This document shows positions 1 to 9,740 of a stretch of DNA of 64,000 nucleotides, one piece after another. How positions within the stretch are numbered: the stretch's first letter is position 1; the number at the start of each line of letters is the position of its first letter. The DNA is taken from the NCBI RefSeq assembly GCF_001668725.1, contig NZ_LZKL01000012.1, forward strand, positions 62,001 through 126,000, written 5' to 3'. This DNA comes from Mycobacterium sp. E787. Its GTDB lineage: Bacteria; Actinomycetota; Actinomycetes; Mycobacteriales; Mycobacteriaceae. The notes below the pieces were generated by a model. It was not told the DNA's origin. It saw nothing but the letters and a program-made list of their open reading frames with translations, and made no database searches. The position numbers were made by a program, and so were the translations under genes.

Positions 1-420
1 GCCCGAGAAATAAGTGGCCGGCGGCAGCCCTGCCTTCCGCCGGATCACCTCGCCGCGGCCGTCTCGCTCCAGCGCCGACGCGATCCGGTCGGTGCGGGTG
101 TCCTGCCAGACGATCGCGTTGTAATACGGCCGTCCGGTGCGCCGGTTCCACACCAGCGTCGTCTCCCGCTGATTCGTAATTCCCAGGGCCGAAAGGTCCT
201 TAGAAGACAGGTTGGCCCGGTTCAACACCGACATCAGCACCGACGACGTCCGCTCCCAGATCTCCACCGGGTCGTGCTCGACCCAGCCGGCGCGGGGCAT
301 GAGCTGCTCGTGCTCGAGTTGATGGCGGGCCACTTCGGCGCCGTCGTGATCGAAGATCATGCACCGGGTGCTCGTGGTGCCCTGATCGATGGCGGCTACG
401 AATTCAGCGGACCCGGCCAA
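1..420 (-). CDS. glpK: Glycerol kinase, 5' part (runs off the left edge)
   Basis: ATP-dependent phosphorylation of glycerol to glycerol-3-phosphate in the cytoplasm. Only the first 140 codons are inside the window. The N-terminal FGGY-kinase signature is clear: [16 protein letters not shown] near residues 8-23 (phosphate-binding loop) and [11 protein letters not shown] near residue 84. The start is a TTG at 418-420, preceded by a strong GGAGGAGAG ribosome site. No ATG or GTG in this frame suits the conserved N-terminus, so automatic ATG/GTG calling would miss it. It is transcribed away from the gene at 543; the 122 bp between them must hold both promoters. The C-terminal half lies outside the window. 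Confidence 0.93.
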   Translation of the reverse strand, partial: MAGSAEFVAAIDQGTTSTRCMIFDHDGAEVARHQLEHEQLMPRAGWVEHDPVEIWERTSSVLMSVLNRANLSSKDLSALGITNQRETTLVWNRRTGRPYYNAIVWQDTRTDRIASALERDGRGEVIRRKAGLPPATYFSG

Positions 421-542
421 CTAGCTCTCCTCCACCCGAGCGACACGTCCACGTCCATGATGGTCTACCCGACCGGCGACCGTCCGCACAGGTCAGCCTG
501 TCGGCCTTGCGTTAGGGCCGGTAAACCTGTTCCATCGGCGGT

Positions 543-2024
543 GTGGGCGAAGAGGTCAAGCGCACCACGTACGACCGCGCACAGCGCGAGGAATACCGGC
601 GCAAGGTGCGGTTGTGCCTGAACGTCTTCGAGACGATGCTCGCGCAATCGCGCTTCGACGCGGACCGGCCGCTCACCGGCATGGAAATCGAGTGCAATCT
701 CGTCGACGCCGACTACCAGCCGGCGATGTCGAATCGTGTCGTGCTGGACGCCATCGCGGATCCGGCGTACCAGACCGAATTGGGCGCCTACAACATCGAA
801 TTCAACGTGCCGCCGCGGCCTTTGCCCGGACACACCGGCTTGGAACTGGAGGCCGAGGTGCGGGCCAGCCTCAACGACGCCGAGCTCAAGGCCAACTCCG
901 GAGGCGCCCACATCGTGATGATCGGCATCCTGCCCACACTGATGCCGGAGCATCTCAGCGACAACTGGATGAGCGAGTCGATGCGGTACGCCGCGCTCAA
1001 CGATTCGATCTTTTCCGCCCGCGGCGAGGACATCCCGATCAACATCTCCGGTCCGGAGCCGCTGAGCTGGCGCGCCGCGACCATTGCGCCCGAATCCGCT
1101 TGCACCAGCATGCAATTGCACTTGCAGCTGGCTCCTGAGGAATTCGCGGCCAGCTGGAACGCGGCTCAGGTGCTGGCCGGAGCGCAGCTGGCCATGGCGG
1201 CCAACTCCCCCTATTTCTTCGGCCATCAGCTGTGGTCGGAGACCCGCATCGAATTGTTCTCGCAGTCCACCGACACCCGGCCGGAGGAATTGAAGGCGCA
1301 GGGCGTGCGACCCCGCGTGTGGTTCGGTGAGCGATGGATCACCTCCGTGCTCGACCTGTACCACGAGAACGTCGAGTACTTCCCGTCCCTGCTGCCCGAG
1401 GTGTCGGACGAAGACCCCGTCGCCGAGCTCGCCGCCGGGCGCACCCCGCGTCTCGCCGAATTGCGCCTGCACAACGGCACCGTGTACCGGTGGAACCGGC
1501 CGGTGTACGACGTGGTCGACGGGAGCCCGCACCTGCGGCTGGAGAACCGGGTGCTGCCGGCCGGGCCGACGGTCGTCGACATGCTCGGCAATGCCGCCTT
1601 CTACTACGGGGTGCTGCGCGGCCTGGCCGAAGACGAGAACCCGCTGTGGACCAGGATGGGTTTCCTTGTGGCACGGGCGAATTTCCTCGAGGCGGCCCGC
1701 AACGGCATCGACGCGGAGTTGCTCTGGCCCGGGGTGGGCAAGGTGACGGCCCGCGAACTGGTCCTCGACACGCTGCTGCCGATCGCCGACGACGGGTTGC
1801 GCCGCTGGGGCGTGGACGCCGAGGTGCGCGACCGCTTCCTCGGCGTGATCGAGGGCCGCGCCCGCGCCGGCCGCAACGGGGCGACCTGGCAGGTGTCCAC
1901 CGTGCGTAGGCTGGAGGACGGCGGTATGAGCCGGCCCGCGGCCCTGGCCGAGATGCTGCGACGGTATTGCGAGCACATGCACGCCAACGAGCCGGTGCAC
2001 ACCTGGGATCTAGAGGAACGCTAG
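543..2024 (+). CDS. GCS2-family carboxylate-amine ligase homologue (Rv3698-like)
   Basis: A 493-residue cytoplasmic protein matching what I know of M. tuberculosis Rv3698. It shows features of the glutamate-cysteine ligase family 2: GMEIECNLVD near residues 46-55, then ELGAYNIEFNVPP near 79-91 and GGAHIVMIGILPT near 119-131, with a long ATP-grasp-like middle section. It starts with GTG. The methyltransferase gene begins eight bases after its stop, so the two are probably cotranscribed. The substrate is unknown. It lies near egtA, which encodes another GCS2-type ligase, but no link to ergothioneine has been shown. Family assignment is fairly secure; the reaction is not. Confidence 0.8.
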   Translation: MGEEVKRTTYDRAQREEYRRKVRLCLNVFETMLAQSRFDADRPLTGMEIECNLVDADYQPAMSNRVVLDAIADPAYQTELGAYNIEFNVPPRPLPGHTGLELEAEVRASLNDAELKANSGGAHIVMIGILPTLMPEHLSDNWMSESMRYAALNDSIFSARGEDIPINISGPEPLSWRAATIAPESACTSMQLHLQLAPEEFAASWNAAQVLAGAQLAMAANSPYFFGHQLWSETRIELFSQSTDTRPEELKAQGVRPRVWFGERWITSVLDLYHENVEYFPSLLPEVSDEDPVAELAAGRTPRLAELRLHNGTVYRWNRPVYDVVDGSPHLRLENRVLPAGPTVVDMLGNAAFYYGVLRGLAEDENPLWTRMGFLVARANFLEAARNGIDAELLWPGVGKVTARELVLDTLLPIADDGLRRWGVDAEVRDRFLGVIEGRARAGRNGATWQVSTVRRLEDGGMSRPAALAEMLRRYCEHMHANEPVHTWDLEER

Positions 2025-2032
2025 GGGGAACC

Positions 2033-2710
2033 ATGTCGTCCGACATCATGGACTGGGACGGTGCCTACCGCGAAGAGGGGGAATTCGAAGGCCCGCCACC
2101 GTGGAACATCGGTGAGCCGCAACCGGAATTGGCGGCGCTGATCGCGGCCGGCAAGTTTCGCAGCGACGTGCTGGACGCCGGATGCGGGTTCGCCGAGCTG
2201 TCGCTGGCGCTGGCGGCGCAGGGCTACACCGTGGTCGGCATCGACCTCACCCCGACCGCCGTGGCGGCGGCCACTCGGGCGGCACAAGAACGCGGCCTGA
2301 CCACCGCCAGCTTCGTGCAGGCCGACATCACCTCATTCACCGGGTATGACGACCGGTTCAATACGATCGTTGACAGCACACTTTTCCACTCGCTGCCCGT
2401 GGAGGGCCGCGACGGCTACCTGAGCTCGATCCACCGGGCGGCGGCGCCGGGGGCCGGCTATTTCGTGCTGGTGTTCGCCAAGGGCGCCTTCCCAGCCGAG
2501 ATGGAGCCGAAGCCCAACGAGGTCGACGAGGAGGAGTTGGGCGCCGCAGTGAGCAAGTACTGGGCGATCGACGAGATCCGGCCCGCTTACATCCACGCGA
2601 ACATTCCCCAGATCCCGGGCGCCCCTTTCGAATTCCCGCCACACGACCACGACGAGAAGGGCCGGATGAAGCTGCCGGCCTATCTGCTCACGGCGCACAA
2701 GGCCGGCTGA
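2033..2710 (+). CDS. SAM-dependent class I methyltransferase (Rv3699-like)
   Basis: A 225-residue methyltransferase with the Rossmann SAM-binding motif VLDAGCGFAELSLALA near residues 46-61, the acidic end of strand beta2 (VVGIDLTP) and a motif II region (FNTIVDSTLFHSLP). The chosen ATG follows an AGGGGGAA ribosome site at ideal spacing. An upstream in-frame ATG at 1967 would overlap the previous gene and adds non-conserved Arg-rich sequence, so it was rejected. It is probably cotranscribed with the GCS2-like gene. A ligase and a methyltransferase next to each other and close to egtABCDE suggests small-molecule thiol or amine chemistry, but that is inference. The acceptor substrate is unknown. 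Confidence 0.82.
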   Translation: MSSDIMDWDGAYREEGEFEGPPPWNIGEPQPELAALIAAGKFRSDVLDAGCGFAELSLALAAQGYTVVGIDLTPTAVAAATRAAQERGLTTASFVQADITSFTGYDDRFNTIVDSTLFHSLPVEGRDGYLSSIHRAAAPGAGYFVLVFAKGAFPAEMEPKPNEVDEEELGAAVSKYWAIDEIRPAYIHANIPQIPGAPFEFPPHDHDEKGRMKLPAYLLTAHKAG

Positions 2711-2720
2711 AACCTTCGGG

Positions 2721-2743
2721 CGTCGGGTAGCCGTTACCCGGCG
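2721..2743. terminator. Hairpin between convergent genes
   Basis: CGGGTA (2724-2729) and TACCCG (2735-2740) form a 6-bp stem with a 5-nt loop, extendable by three more pairs including one G-U. It lies in the short gap between the convergent methyltransferase and PE genes. There is no U-tract, which is normal for mycobacterial terminators. Confidence 0.4.
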
Positions 2744-2774
2744 GCGCCCCCGCCCAGCGTGCTGAACTAGCCGG

Positions 2775-3908
2775 TCACAGTGGCGGGATCGCGAACTGGG
2801 CGAGCGGCACGGATTCGATGGTGATGCTGGGGATGAAGATGTTGGGCAGGCTGAAGCCGCCGATGCCGACGGTCGGGATGGTCAACGGCGGCGTGGTGAA
2901 TCCGGGCTCGCTGATCGGCGGCAGGGTGAAGGCGCTCAAATTGATGGGCGGGATGGTGACGGGCGGGATGGTGAAACCCGAAAGGCCGATGGCCGGAATC
3001 GTGAACCCGGAAAGGCCGATCGGGGGGATGGTGAATGCGCCGAGGCCAATGGAGGGGATGGTGAATCCCTTGATGAACCCTGGCGTATTCAGGCCGAGCG
3101 ACGACACTATGTCGAACGACTGCAGGTTGACACTGACGAGACCGAGGACTCCGGAATTCACCGTGACGATTGTTTGATTGTTCCCGCCGACGAACAAATC
3201 GGGGAATTGTATCTGCGGGAAATTGATTTGCGGAACGGTGACCGCAGGCAGGCCAATGCCGGGAACTTGGATCGCGGGCAGACTGAAGCCAGGCACCGTT
3301 ATCGCCGGCAGGGTTATCGGCGGCACAGCTATGGCGGAAGTGGTTATCTGCGGCAGGCTGAATGCACCCACACCGATGGGAGGCGTCGTGAAAGGCGGAA
3401 TGTTTATCGACGGAATGGATATCGGGGGCAGGCCGAAAGCCGAGAGGTTTATTCCAGGAATGTTCACGGGCGGTATCGCGAACCTGGGCGTGCCGAGCGT
3501 GACCAAGGTGCCCAACGGCCCGGTCTTGATGTCGAGCACTCCGTCGAGCAGGTTGATGTCCTGGGCTGCTGCGGCCGCGGCGGCCGCCTGCCCGCCACCG
3601 GCCACCTGCTCGGCGACCTGTGCGGCGTTGGTCGCCTCGGCGGCCACGTAGGCGCCCGCGCCCGCGTTCATCAAGGACACGAACTGCTGGTGGAACGCCT
3701 GCGCTTGCGCGATGAGAGCTTGAAATTCCTGGCCCCACTTGCCGAATATCGCAGAGATCGCGACCGATACCTCGTCCTGAGCCGCTGCCGCTATTCCCGT
3801 CGTCGGGCCCGCCGCGGCGGCCGCGGCCTCGGCCAGCGACGAACGCACACCCGCCAAATCCTCAGCCGCACCCTGGACCAGATCCGGCGTTGCAACCACA
3901 AACGACAT
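2775..3908 (-). CDS. PE-family protein with Ile-Pro-rich repeat tail
   Basis: A 377-residue PE protein. The N-terminal ~105 residues are a typical PE domain: MSFVVATPDLV start, helical hairpin rich in Ala, and the AGAGAYVAAEATNAAQ segment. PE domains are exported by type VII (ESX) systems and usually pair with a PPE partner, but no PPE gene is adjacent. From about residue 130 to the end the protein is a degenerate short repeat around (G)F-[TS]-[IL]-P-x-I, for example SGFTIPAIGL and GFTIPPIGL, unlike the Gly-rich PGRS type. The ATG follows AGGAGGTCAAC. Its position between homologues of Rv3699 and Rv3700c makes it an insertion relative to M. tuberculosis. Surface or envelope location is inferred. 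Confidence 0.85.
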   Translation of the reverse strand: MSFVVATPDLVQGAAEDLAGVRSSLAEAAAAAAGPTTGIAAAAQDEVSVAISAIFGKWGQEFQALIAQAQAFHQQFVSLMNAGAGAYVAAEATNAAQVAEQVAGGGQAAAAAAAAQDINLLDGVLDIKTGPLGTLVTLGTPRFAIPPVNIPGINLSAFGLPPISIPSINIPPFTTPPIGVGAFSLPQITTSAIAVPPITLPAITVPGFSLPAIQVPGIGLPAVTVPQINFPQIQFPDLFVGGNNQTIVTVNSGVLGLVSVNLQSFDIVSSLGLNTPGFIKGFTIPSIGLGAFTIPPIGLSGFTIPAIGLSGFTIPPVTIPPINLSAFTLPPISEPGFTTPPLTIPTVGIGGFSLPNIFIPSITIESVPLAQFAIPPL

Positions 3909-4233
3909 GTTGACCTCCTGGGTCCACTAGGAGGGTGACCGGCGGTCACCCGAAATTAGACATGTGCTCACCAAGCCGAGCACCGGTTCGTGCTGAGCTA
4001 TTCGCCAACGACGCGGTGGTCTGCGGTGGCGACAAAGAAGTTAATGTCGCACCCCCCTCGCAACAGTTAGTCATCCAGCGGAGGACAATGCATGCTGCCG
4101 AGGCCTGAATCAGCCTCGGCCGCTTACCAATAGCGTTGAAAATACGCCGTTTCCATACTCGACTCAAGGAAAATGATCGTTTTCAGGATGTCCGTTTCGT
4201 TCCCTGGACAAAGCCGATGAAAAGCGGCCGGGG
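3909..4233. other. Intergenic region: PE upstream region and hairpin after egtE
   Basis: This 325-bp gap is less GC-rich than its surroundings. It contains a perfect 8-bp inverted repeat, GCCGAGGC (4097-4104) and GCCTCGGC (4113-4120), with an 8-nt loop, about 115 nt beyond the egtE stop on the minus strand. That makes it a candidate terminator of the egt operon or a hairpin in the PE leader. An open frame at 3946-4167 has no ribosome site or recognisable product and is not called. Confidence 0.45.
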
Positions 4234-5376
4234 CTAAGTGCCGGTCGCCGCGGTGGCCGCGATCAGCGCCTCGGCGAAGGTCTCCATGTCATCGGCCGTG
4301 GTATCGACGTGGGGCGAGATCCGCAGCACCGGAGCGGAGAGCTCGTGTGGCGCCCTCGCCACCCCCGCATAGGTGGTCAGGATGCATCGCTCCGCGAGCA
4401 GCCACGCGCGCACCGCGCCGGGATCGGCCCCGTCGACGGGTGCCAGCGTCGTGATGGCGCTGGGCTCTTGGGCCTCCTCGACCACCGCCCAGCCGTCGAC
4501 ATCGGTGAGCACGGTGCGTGCGATGCGGCCGAGCTCGGCCAGCCGGGCACGGATCGATTCCGGCCCGCACGCGAGGTGCTCGCCGACGGCGACCGAAAAG
4601 CCTACCCGCGCAGCGACATTGGCCTCCCCGAAGCCGAACTGCTGTGCCACCGACAGTTCCGAGGCCCACTGCGGTGCCGGCAGCCGCGGCGTCAGCCGAT
4701 CCATCAGCTCGGGTCGCACGGCCATGGCGCCGACGCCGCGCGGTCCGGCGATCCATTTGCGGGACGACGAATACATGACATCAGCGCCGACGGCGCAGTC
4801 GATGTGCCCCAACGCCTGTGCGGCATCCACGACCAGCGGCACGCCCAGCTGACGGCAGAGCGTGGCCACCATGGCAAGGGGTTGCACCACGCCCCGGTGG
4901 CTGCCCAACGGCGTGAGGTGCACCAAATCCGGTGGGTCCTCTTCCAGTTGGAGCGCCGCGTCGTCGAGCGCCAGCCTGCCGTCGTCCAGGGTCGGCAATG
5001 TGCGCACCTGGAACCCGTGGGCGGCCATCACGGCCAGGTTGGGGCCGTACTCGCCGGGCAGGCAGGCCAGCGTGCGCCGGTCGGCCGGCCAGCCGCCAAG
5101 CAGCAGATCCAGCGCGTGCAGCGAACCGGTGGTGAACACGACTTCGGCATCGGGCAGGCCGCACAGCGTCGCCACCGCCGCGCGTCCGGCGTCCAGCACC
5201 GGGGCGGCCGCCTCGGCCGCGACGTAGCCGCCGACTTCTGCCTCGTGCAGCGCGTGCCTGGCTGCGGCGTCGAGCGCCGCGAAGCTCTGGCGGGAGCAGG
5301 CCGCGCTGTCCAAGTGCAAACCGGCCGCCGGCGGGCGGGCCGCCCGCCACCGGTCGGCCAGCGAATCTTGGGTCAC
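4234..5376 (-). CDS. egtE: Ergothioneine biosynthesis PLP-dependent C-S lyase EgtE
   Basis: Last enzyme of ergothioneine synthesis: it cleaves hercynylcysteine sulfoxide to release ergothioneine. The 380-residue protein is a class V aminotransferase-fold PLP enzyme, with [12 protein letters not shown] (cofactor-binding Asp) and the lysine in [15 protein letters not shown] as the Schiff-base residue. It starts with GTG overlapping the egtD stop by four bases (GTGA), showing translational coupling at the end of the egtABCDE operon. Gene order and sequence match M. tuberculosis Rv3700c. Confidence 0.95.
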   Translation of the reverse strand: MTQDSLADRWRAARPPAAGLHLDSAACSRQSFAALDAAARHALHEAEVGGYVAAEAAAPVLDAGRAAVATLCGLPDAEVVFTTGSLHALDLLLGGWPADRRTLACLPGEYGPNLAVMAAHGFQVRTLPTLDDGRLALDDAALQLEEDPPDLVHLTPLGSHRGVVQPLAMVATLCRQLGVPLVVDAAQALGHIDCAVGADVMYSSSRKWIAGPRGVGAMAVRPELMDRLTPRLPAPQWASELSVAQQFGFGEANVAARVGFSVAVGEHLACGPESIRARLAELGRIARTVLTDVDGWAVVEEAQEPSAITTLAPVDGADPGAVRAWLLAERCILTTYAGVARAPHELSAPVLRISPHVDTTADDMETFAEALIAATAATGT

Positions 5377-6338
5377 TTAACCGCCAACGACAGCCCGAAG
5401 TCGCCCGCACCGTCGGTCCACCACCGGATGCGACGCAGCCCGGCCCCGGCCAACTCGGCGCTCACCCCGTCCGGACGGAACTTGCACGACACCTCGGTGA
5501 GCATCTCCTCCCCGTCGGCGAAATCGACGGTCAGGTCCATTGCGCCGACCCGCACCCGCTGGCGCCGGCCGGCCCGCAGCCACATTTCGATGCGCTCCTC
5601 GTCGGCGTTCCAGCGCGCCACGTGGTGGTAGGCGTCGACGTCGAAATCGGCGTCGAGTTGCCGGTTGATCACCGCGAGCACGTTGCGGTTGAACCGTGCC
5701 GTGACCCCGGCGTCGTCGTCGTAGGCGCGCACCAGCCGCTCGGTGTCCTTGACCAGGTCGGTGCCCAGCAGCAGGCTGTCCCCGGGCCGCATCACGTCGG
5801 CCAGCGTGGCCAGGAACTCAGCGCGCGGCCCGGGCGTGAGATTGCCGATCGTCGATCCCAAGAACACGAACAACCGCCGGCCACCGTCGGGTATCTCGTT
5901 CAGGTGTTCCTCGAAATCCCCACAGACGGCGTTGATTTCGATGCCCGGGTATTCGCGCTGGATGGCCGTCGCGGTGGCGGACAGCACGCTTTCGTCGACA
6001 TCGAACGGCACGAATCCGCGCAGCGCGCCGCGATCACGCAGCGCGTCCAGCAGCTGCCGCGTCTTCTCCGACGTGCCGGCGCCCAACTCGACGAGGGTGT
6101 CCGCGCCGCTGGCCGCCGCGACGTCGCCCGATCGGTCGCGCAGGATCTCGGCCTCGGCGCGGGTCGGGTAGTACTCGGGCAGCCGGGTGATCTGGTCGAA
6201 CAGGTCGCTACCCACCGAGTCGTAGAACCACTTGGGCGGCAAGGTCTTCGGCGTCTGCTGCAGGCCGTCGAGCACGTCGCGGCGCAATGCGCGGTACGCG
6301 GAATCGGCGGCCAGGTGGTTGGACAGCGTCAGCGTCAT
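5373..6338 (-). CDS. egtD: L-histidine N-alpha-methyltransferase EgtD
   Basis: Trimethylates the alpha-amino group of histidine with three SAM to give hercynine, the committed step of ergothioneine synthesis. The 321-residue protein has the EgtD layout: [15 protein letters not shown] near the N-terminus, the SAM motif [12 protein letters not shown] near residue 83, and [10 protein letters not shown] followed by [10 protein letters not shown]. The start ATG overlaps the egtC stop (ATGA, 6335-6338). Length and sequence fit the characterised mycobacterial enzyme. Confidence 0.96.
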   Translation of the reverse strand: MTLTLSNHLAADSAYRALRRDVLDGLQQTPKTLPPKWFYDSVGSDLFDQITRLPEYYPTRAEAEILRDRSGDVAAASGADTLVELGAGTSEKTRQLLDALRDRGALRGFVPFDVDESVLSATATAIQREYPGIEINAVCGDFEEHLNEIPDGGRRLFVFLGSTIGNLTPGPRAEFLATLADVMRPGDSLLLGTDLVKDTERLVRAYDDDAGVTARFNRNVLAVINRQLDADFDVDAYHHVARWNADEERIEMWLRAGRRQRVRVGAMDLTVDFADGEEMLTEVSCKFRPDGVSAELAGAGLRRIRWWTDGAGDFGLSLAVK

Positions 6339-7033
6339 AGAGAGCCTTTCAAATTGAGGGGGACCAGCGTGACCCCCGCCGAGGTAACCTCGACCAGGTG
6401 CCGGTCGGGCAGGTCGTCCCAGTCGGGCGCATCGTCGTACGGTTCGCTGGCCAGCACCACGCCGTCGTCGCGGCGCAGGATGGACATGGTGTCTCCCCAG
6501 ACGGTCGCCAGCAGCCGGGAGCCGTCGGCGGCCAGCACGTTGAGCCGCGCGAGCGGGTCGGCGGCCCCGATTCCGGCGATGGTGTCGCCCAACGCGTCAA
6601 GCCCGCGCTCGAAGATGGTGGCCGCGAGTAGCGCACTGTCGCAAGATGATTCGGCTGACGACGTGGGCGCCAGCACCGCGCGGTCGACGATTCCGTTGTG
6701 CGACAACAGCCACCGACCGTCGGTGAACGGGGCGGTGGCACTCGCCTCGATCGGCATCCCGACGGTCGCCGAGCGCACCGCGGCCACCACGCAGTGACTG
6801 CGCAGCGCCGGGGCGATCGAATCGAACGACGCGTCGCCCCACAGCGGCGCCGGGCTGCGCCACCGCCGGGGCACGTCGTGATCGAAAAACCCGACGCCCC
6901 AACCGTCGGCGTTCATCAGTCCGTGCTTCTGGCGGCGCGGGGCGTACGACTGCACCCGCAACCCGAAGGGCGGGTCCAGCACCAGCGAGGCGACGCTCAC
7001 GTCGGCGCCGAGCCAGCCCAGGTGACGGCACAT
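6335..7033 (-). CDS. egtC: Ergothioneine glutamine amidotransferase-like hydrolase EgtC
   Basis: Removes the glutamate from gamma-glutamyl-hercynylcysteine sulfoxide. The 232-residue protein is a class II (Ntn) amidotransferase: the catalytic Cys is residue 2 (MCRHLGWLG), followed by [10 protein letters not shown] near residue 40 and LLSHNGIVD near residue 97. The start must be the ATG at 7031-7033 so that Cys2 becomes N-terminal after Met removal. A longer frame extending to 7435 runs through egtB and was rejected. The egtB stop overlaps this start by one base (TGATG). Confidence 0.95.
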   Translation of the reverse strand: MCRHLGWLGADVSVASLVLDPPFGLRVQSYAPRRQKHGLMNADGWGVGFFDHDVPRRWRSPAPLWGDASFDSIAPALRSHCVVAAVRSATVGMPIEASATAPFTDGRWLLSHNGIVDRAVLAPTSSAESSCDSALLAATIFERGLDALGDTIAGIGAADPLARLNVLAADGSRLLATVWGDTMSILRRDDGVVLASEPYDDAPDWDDLPDRHLVEVTSAGVTLVPLNLKGSL

Positions 7034-8328
7034 CAGTCGCCCACATCCCAGGCCAAGCGGACCCCGGAGAAGATCTGGCGCCGGATCGGGTGGTCCCAGT
7101 TGCGGAAGCTGGGCCGCAGGATGCCCGCCTCCACCGCCCACGAGCCGCCGCGCAGCACCCGGTAGTCGCCGTCGAAGAACGGCTGGGAGTAACGCTCGTA
7201 GATCATCGGGACGAAACCCGGCCAGGGCCGCAGCGGCGAGGCGGTCCATTCCCACACGTCGCCCAGCATCTGCTCGGCGCCATACGCGGATGCGCCGGCC
7301 GGATACGCGCCGACGGGTGCGGGCCGCAGCGCGGTGCCACCCAGGTTGGCCAGGGCGTCCGACGGCTCCTGCCCGCCCCATGGATAGCGCCGCCGGGTGT
7401 TCGTCGCGGGGTCCCAGGCGCACGCCTTCTCCCACTCAACCTCGGTGGGCAGTCGGGCGCCGGCCCAGGCCGCGTACGCCTCGGCCTCGAAGTAGGTGAC
7501 ATGCTGCACCGGCTCGTCGGCGGGGATGTCCTCGATGTAGCCGAACCGGGTGCGGGTGCGCCCGTCGGAGCTCCAGAACTGCGGCGCGGTCAGGCCGGCG
7601 CTCTGGCGGTGCCGCCAGCCTCGCTCGGACCACCACCGCGGCTGGTCGTAGCCGCCGTCGCCGATGAACTGCGACCATTCGCCGTTGGTGACGGGCACCC
7701 GCCCGATCCGGAACGCGGGCACGTCCACGACGTGGGCGGGGCGTTCGTTGTCGAGCGAATACCGTTCGCTCGCGGCGTCGACGCCGAGAACGAACGGCCC
7801 GCCGGGCACCAGCACCGAGGTTCCGGCCACCCCCGGCCGGCCCGCGGGCAGGGGGGAAGCGTCGTGCAGCAGCGGCGCGCCGGTGCGCAGGTTCAGCGCC
7901 TGCAACATGGTTTCGTCGTGCTGGTTTTCGTGGCTGGCCACCAGCCCGAAGGCGAAGGCGGCCTGCTCACCGGCGGGGTCGTCGGGCAGTGCGTCCAACG
8001 CGTCCAGCGCCGCGGACCGCACGGTGCGGCAATAGGAGCGTGCCCGCTCCGGGGACAGCAGCGGAAGCTCGACGCGGCTGGCCCGGGAGTGTTCGAACGC
8101 GTCGTAGAGCCCTTCGACCGCCGGCGGCAGCATGCCCGGCCGGGCCGGATCGCCGCCGCGCAGCAGCCAAAACTCCTCCTGTTGACCGATGTGCGCCAGG
8201 TCCCACACCAGCGGGCTCATCAACGGGTCGTACTGCCGCCACAACTCGTCGTCGTCGAAATCGACCAGCCTCAGCGTCCGCGCACGCGCACGCGCCAAGT
8301 CGTCGGCAAGCCTTTCCCGGGACCTCAC
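7033..8328 (-). CDS. egtB: Hercynine oxygenase EgtB (sulfoxide synthase)
   Basis: Iron-dependent oxygenase that joins gamma-glutamylcysteine to hercynine as a sulfoxide using O2. The 431-residue protein has an N-terminal DinB-like domain holding the three iron-binding histidines, here H46 ([12 protein letters not shown]), H133 and H137 (SHENQHDE). A C-terminal formylglycine-generating-enzyme-like domain ends in LRGGSWAVE and SFRNWDHP. It starts with GTG overlapping the egtA stop by four bases (GTGA). The longer open frame to 9507 reads egtA out of frame and is not coding. Confidence 0.95.
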   Translation of the reverse strand: MRSRERLADDLARARARTLRLVDFDDDELWRQYDPLMSPLVWDLAHIGQQEEFWLLRGGDPARPGMLPPAVEGLYDAFEHSRASRVELPLLSPERARSYCRTVRSAALDALDALPDDPAGEQAAFAFGLVASHENQHDETMLQALNLRTGAPLLHDASPLPAGRPGVAGTSVLVPGGPFVLGVDAASERYSLDNERPAHVVDVPAFRIGRVPVTNGEWSQFIGDGGYDQPRWWSERGWRHRQSAGLTAPQFWSSDGRTRTRFGYIEDIPADEPVQHVTYFEAEAYAAWAGARLPTEVEWEKACAWDPATNTRRRYPWGGQEPSDALANLGGTALRPAPVGAYPAGASAYGAEQMLGDVWEWTASPLRPWPGFVPMIYERYSQPFFDGDYRVLRGGSWAVEAGILRPSFRNWDHPIRRQIFSGVRLAWDVGD

Positions 8329-9584
8329 ACGCCCCCTTGCGCCATCCGCGCCACCACCGGCGCGATGCCATGCTCGATGACCCGGTCGGAAAAGTCGTCG
8401 GCCGGACATCGGCCCTGCTCGACGCCGTTGAGCAGGAGCTGCATCGACTCGGTCAGCTCCGCCGGCGCCCGCTCGGCCGCCACCGCGACGCACTTGTTGG
8501 CGGCCTCGCAGAGCCGCCGGTCGCGCAGGCCGGCCCGGGCGGCGGTGTCCCAGGCGGTGGCCACCGGCTCGACGGCCTCGGCCGCGAGGTCGGCGGCGAC
8601 CGGGTCGTCGAGAAGCGTCACCAGCGTGAACACCACCGCGGGCCACAACGCGTCCGGGACGCTGTCGAGGTAGCGGATCTCCAGCCACTGCCTGGGGCGC
8701 ACGGGCGGGAACAGTGTGGTCAGGTGGTATTCCAGGTCGGCGATCGTCGGGCGCCGGCCGCCGAGCAGCACCCGGCCGTCCACCCAGTCGGCGAAGGGCA
8801 CCCACCGCGTGACGGCCACCGCTTCGGGGTCGTGCACGAGCATCACCGGGGCCTTGAGCGCGTAGCGCGCCCAGTCGGTGCCCGGGTCGTCGCCGCTGGC
8901 GCCCAGGATCGGTCCGCAGCGCGCGGAGTCCATGTCGCCCCAAACCCGCTGCCGGGTCGAAACCCAGCCGGTGAACTCGCCGCCCAGCATCGGGGAATTG
9001 GCGGAGATCGCGATCATCGTGGGGCCCAGGGCGTGCGCCAGCCGGACCCGCGCGGCCCAGCCTTCCCGCGGCCCGGCGTCGACGTTGACCTGAATCGACG
9101 CGGTGGACGTCATCATCGCCGAGCCCGCCTCCCCGGATCGGCTGGCGCCGAAGAACTGCTCCATGGCGCGGTAGCGCGGTCCCGGGTTGATGCGCTTCGG
9201 CGGCCGCAGCGGGTCGGCCCCGAGGAAGACGAGACCCAGCCCGGCGTCGGCCAAGGCCGACCGGAGCACCGCCTGGTCCCGATTCATCGCGGCGGTGGCG
9301 GCCACCACCCCGTCGGCGGGCGGGCCGGACAGCTCGACGGCGCCGCCGGGTTCCACCGTGACGACGCTGTCGCCCGGCAGGGCGGGCAGCTGCTCGAGCA
9401 CGTCGCTGATCTCGTCCCAGCCCGGCCGACGATGCGGGTCGGCGAGGTCGTGACAATGCCCTTCCAGCTCCAGGCCGATACGCCGCAGCGGCGCATCGAT
9501 CAGGCACCCCTCGGCGATGTATTTCGCGGCGGCGGCAGCGTCGACCATCTCGGCTTGGGCGGCGCTGACGGCGGCGGACGTCAT
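8325..9584 (-). CDS. egtA: Glutamate-cysteine ligase EgtA
   Basis: Makes gamma-glutamylcysteine from Glu, Cys and ATP to feed EgtB. The 419-residue protein belongs to the GCS2 family: [10 protein letters not shown] near residue 35 is the ligase signature, followed by [15 protein letters not shown] and [15 protein letters not shown]. It is the first gene of the five-gene egt operon, whose members overlap by one to four bases. The ATG has an AAGGGA ribosome site seven bases upstream. The operon promoter should lie in 9585-9740, where no clear box was recognised. Confidence 0.95.
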   Translation of the reverse strand: MTSAAVSAAQAEMVDAAAAAKYIAEGCLIDAPLRRIGLELEGHCHDLADPHRRPGWDEISDVLEQLPALPGDSVVTVEPGGAVELSGPPADGVVAATAAMNRDQAVLRSALADAGLGLVFLGADPLRPPKRINPGPRYRAMEQFFGASRSGEAGSAMMTSTASIQVNVDAGPREGWAARVRLAHALGPTMIAISANSPMLGGEFTGWVSTRQRVWGDMDSARCGPILGASGDDPGTDWARYALKAPVMLVHDPEAVAVTRWVPFADWVDGRVLLGGRRPTIADLEYHLTTLFPPVRPRQWLEIRYLDSVPDALWPAVVFTLVTLLDDPVAADLAAEAVEPVATAWDTAARAGLRDRRLCEAANKCVAVAAERAPAELTESMQLLLNGVEQGRCPADDFSDRVIEHGIAPVVARMAQGGV

Positions 9585-9740
9585 ATCACGATCCCTTCGA
9601 GGCCCGGGGTGACAACGCGGACCGCTGATTGCGCAACGAGCGGAGAAATATCGCCACTACTTCATCTAGCAGATCGCACCGACATATTCCCGTCCCGCCG
9701 GACTCCCCAGTCACGGCCTACCCGAGTACGCGGGTCCACG

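Noticed and set aside
465..2000. 511-codon frame on the minus strand opposite the GCS2-like gene
   Set aside because: Its His/Gly/Arg-rich translation is the usual mirror frame of a GC-rich gene; the plus-strand product is conserved.
3946..4167. 73-codon open frame upstream of the PE gene (minus strand)
   Set aside because: No ribosome site, no recognisable domain, an unusual residue mix, and it crosses a strong hairpin; the region looks regulatory rather than coding.
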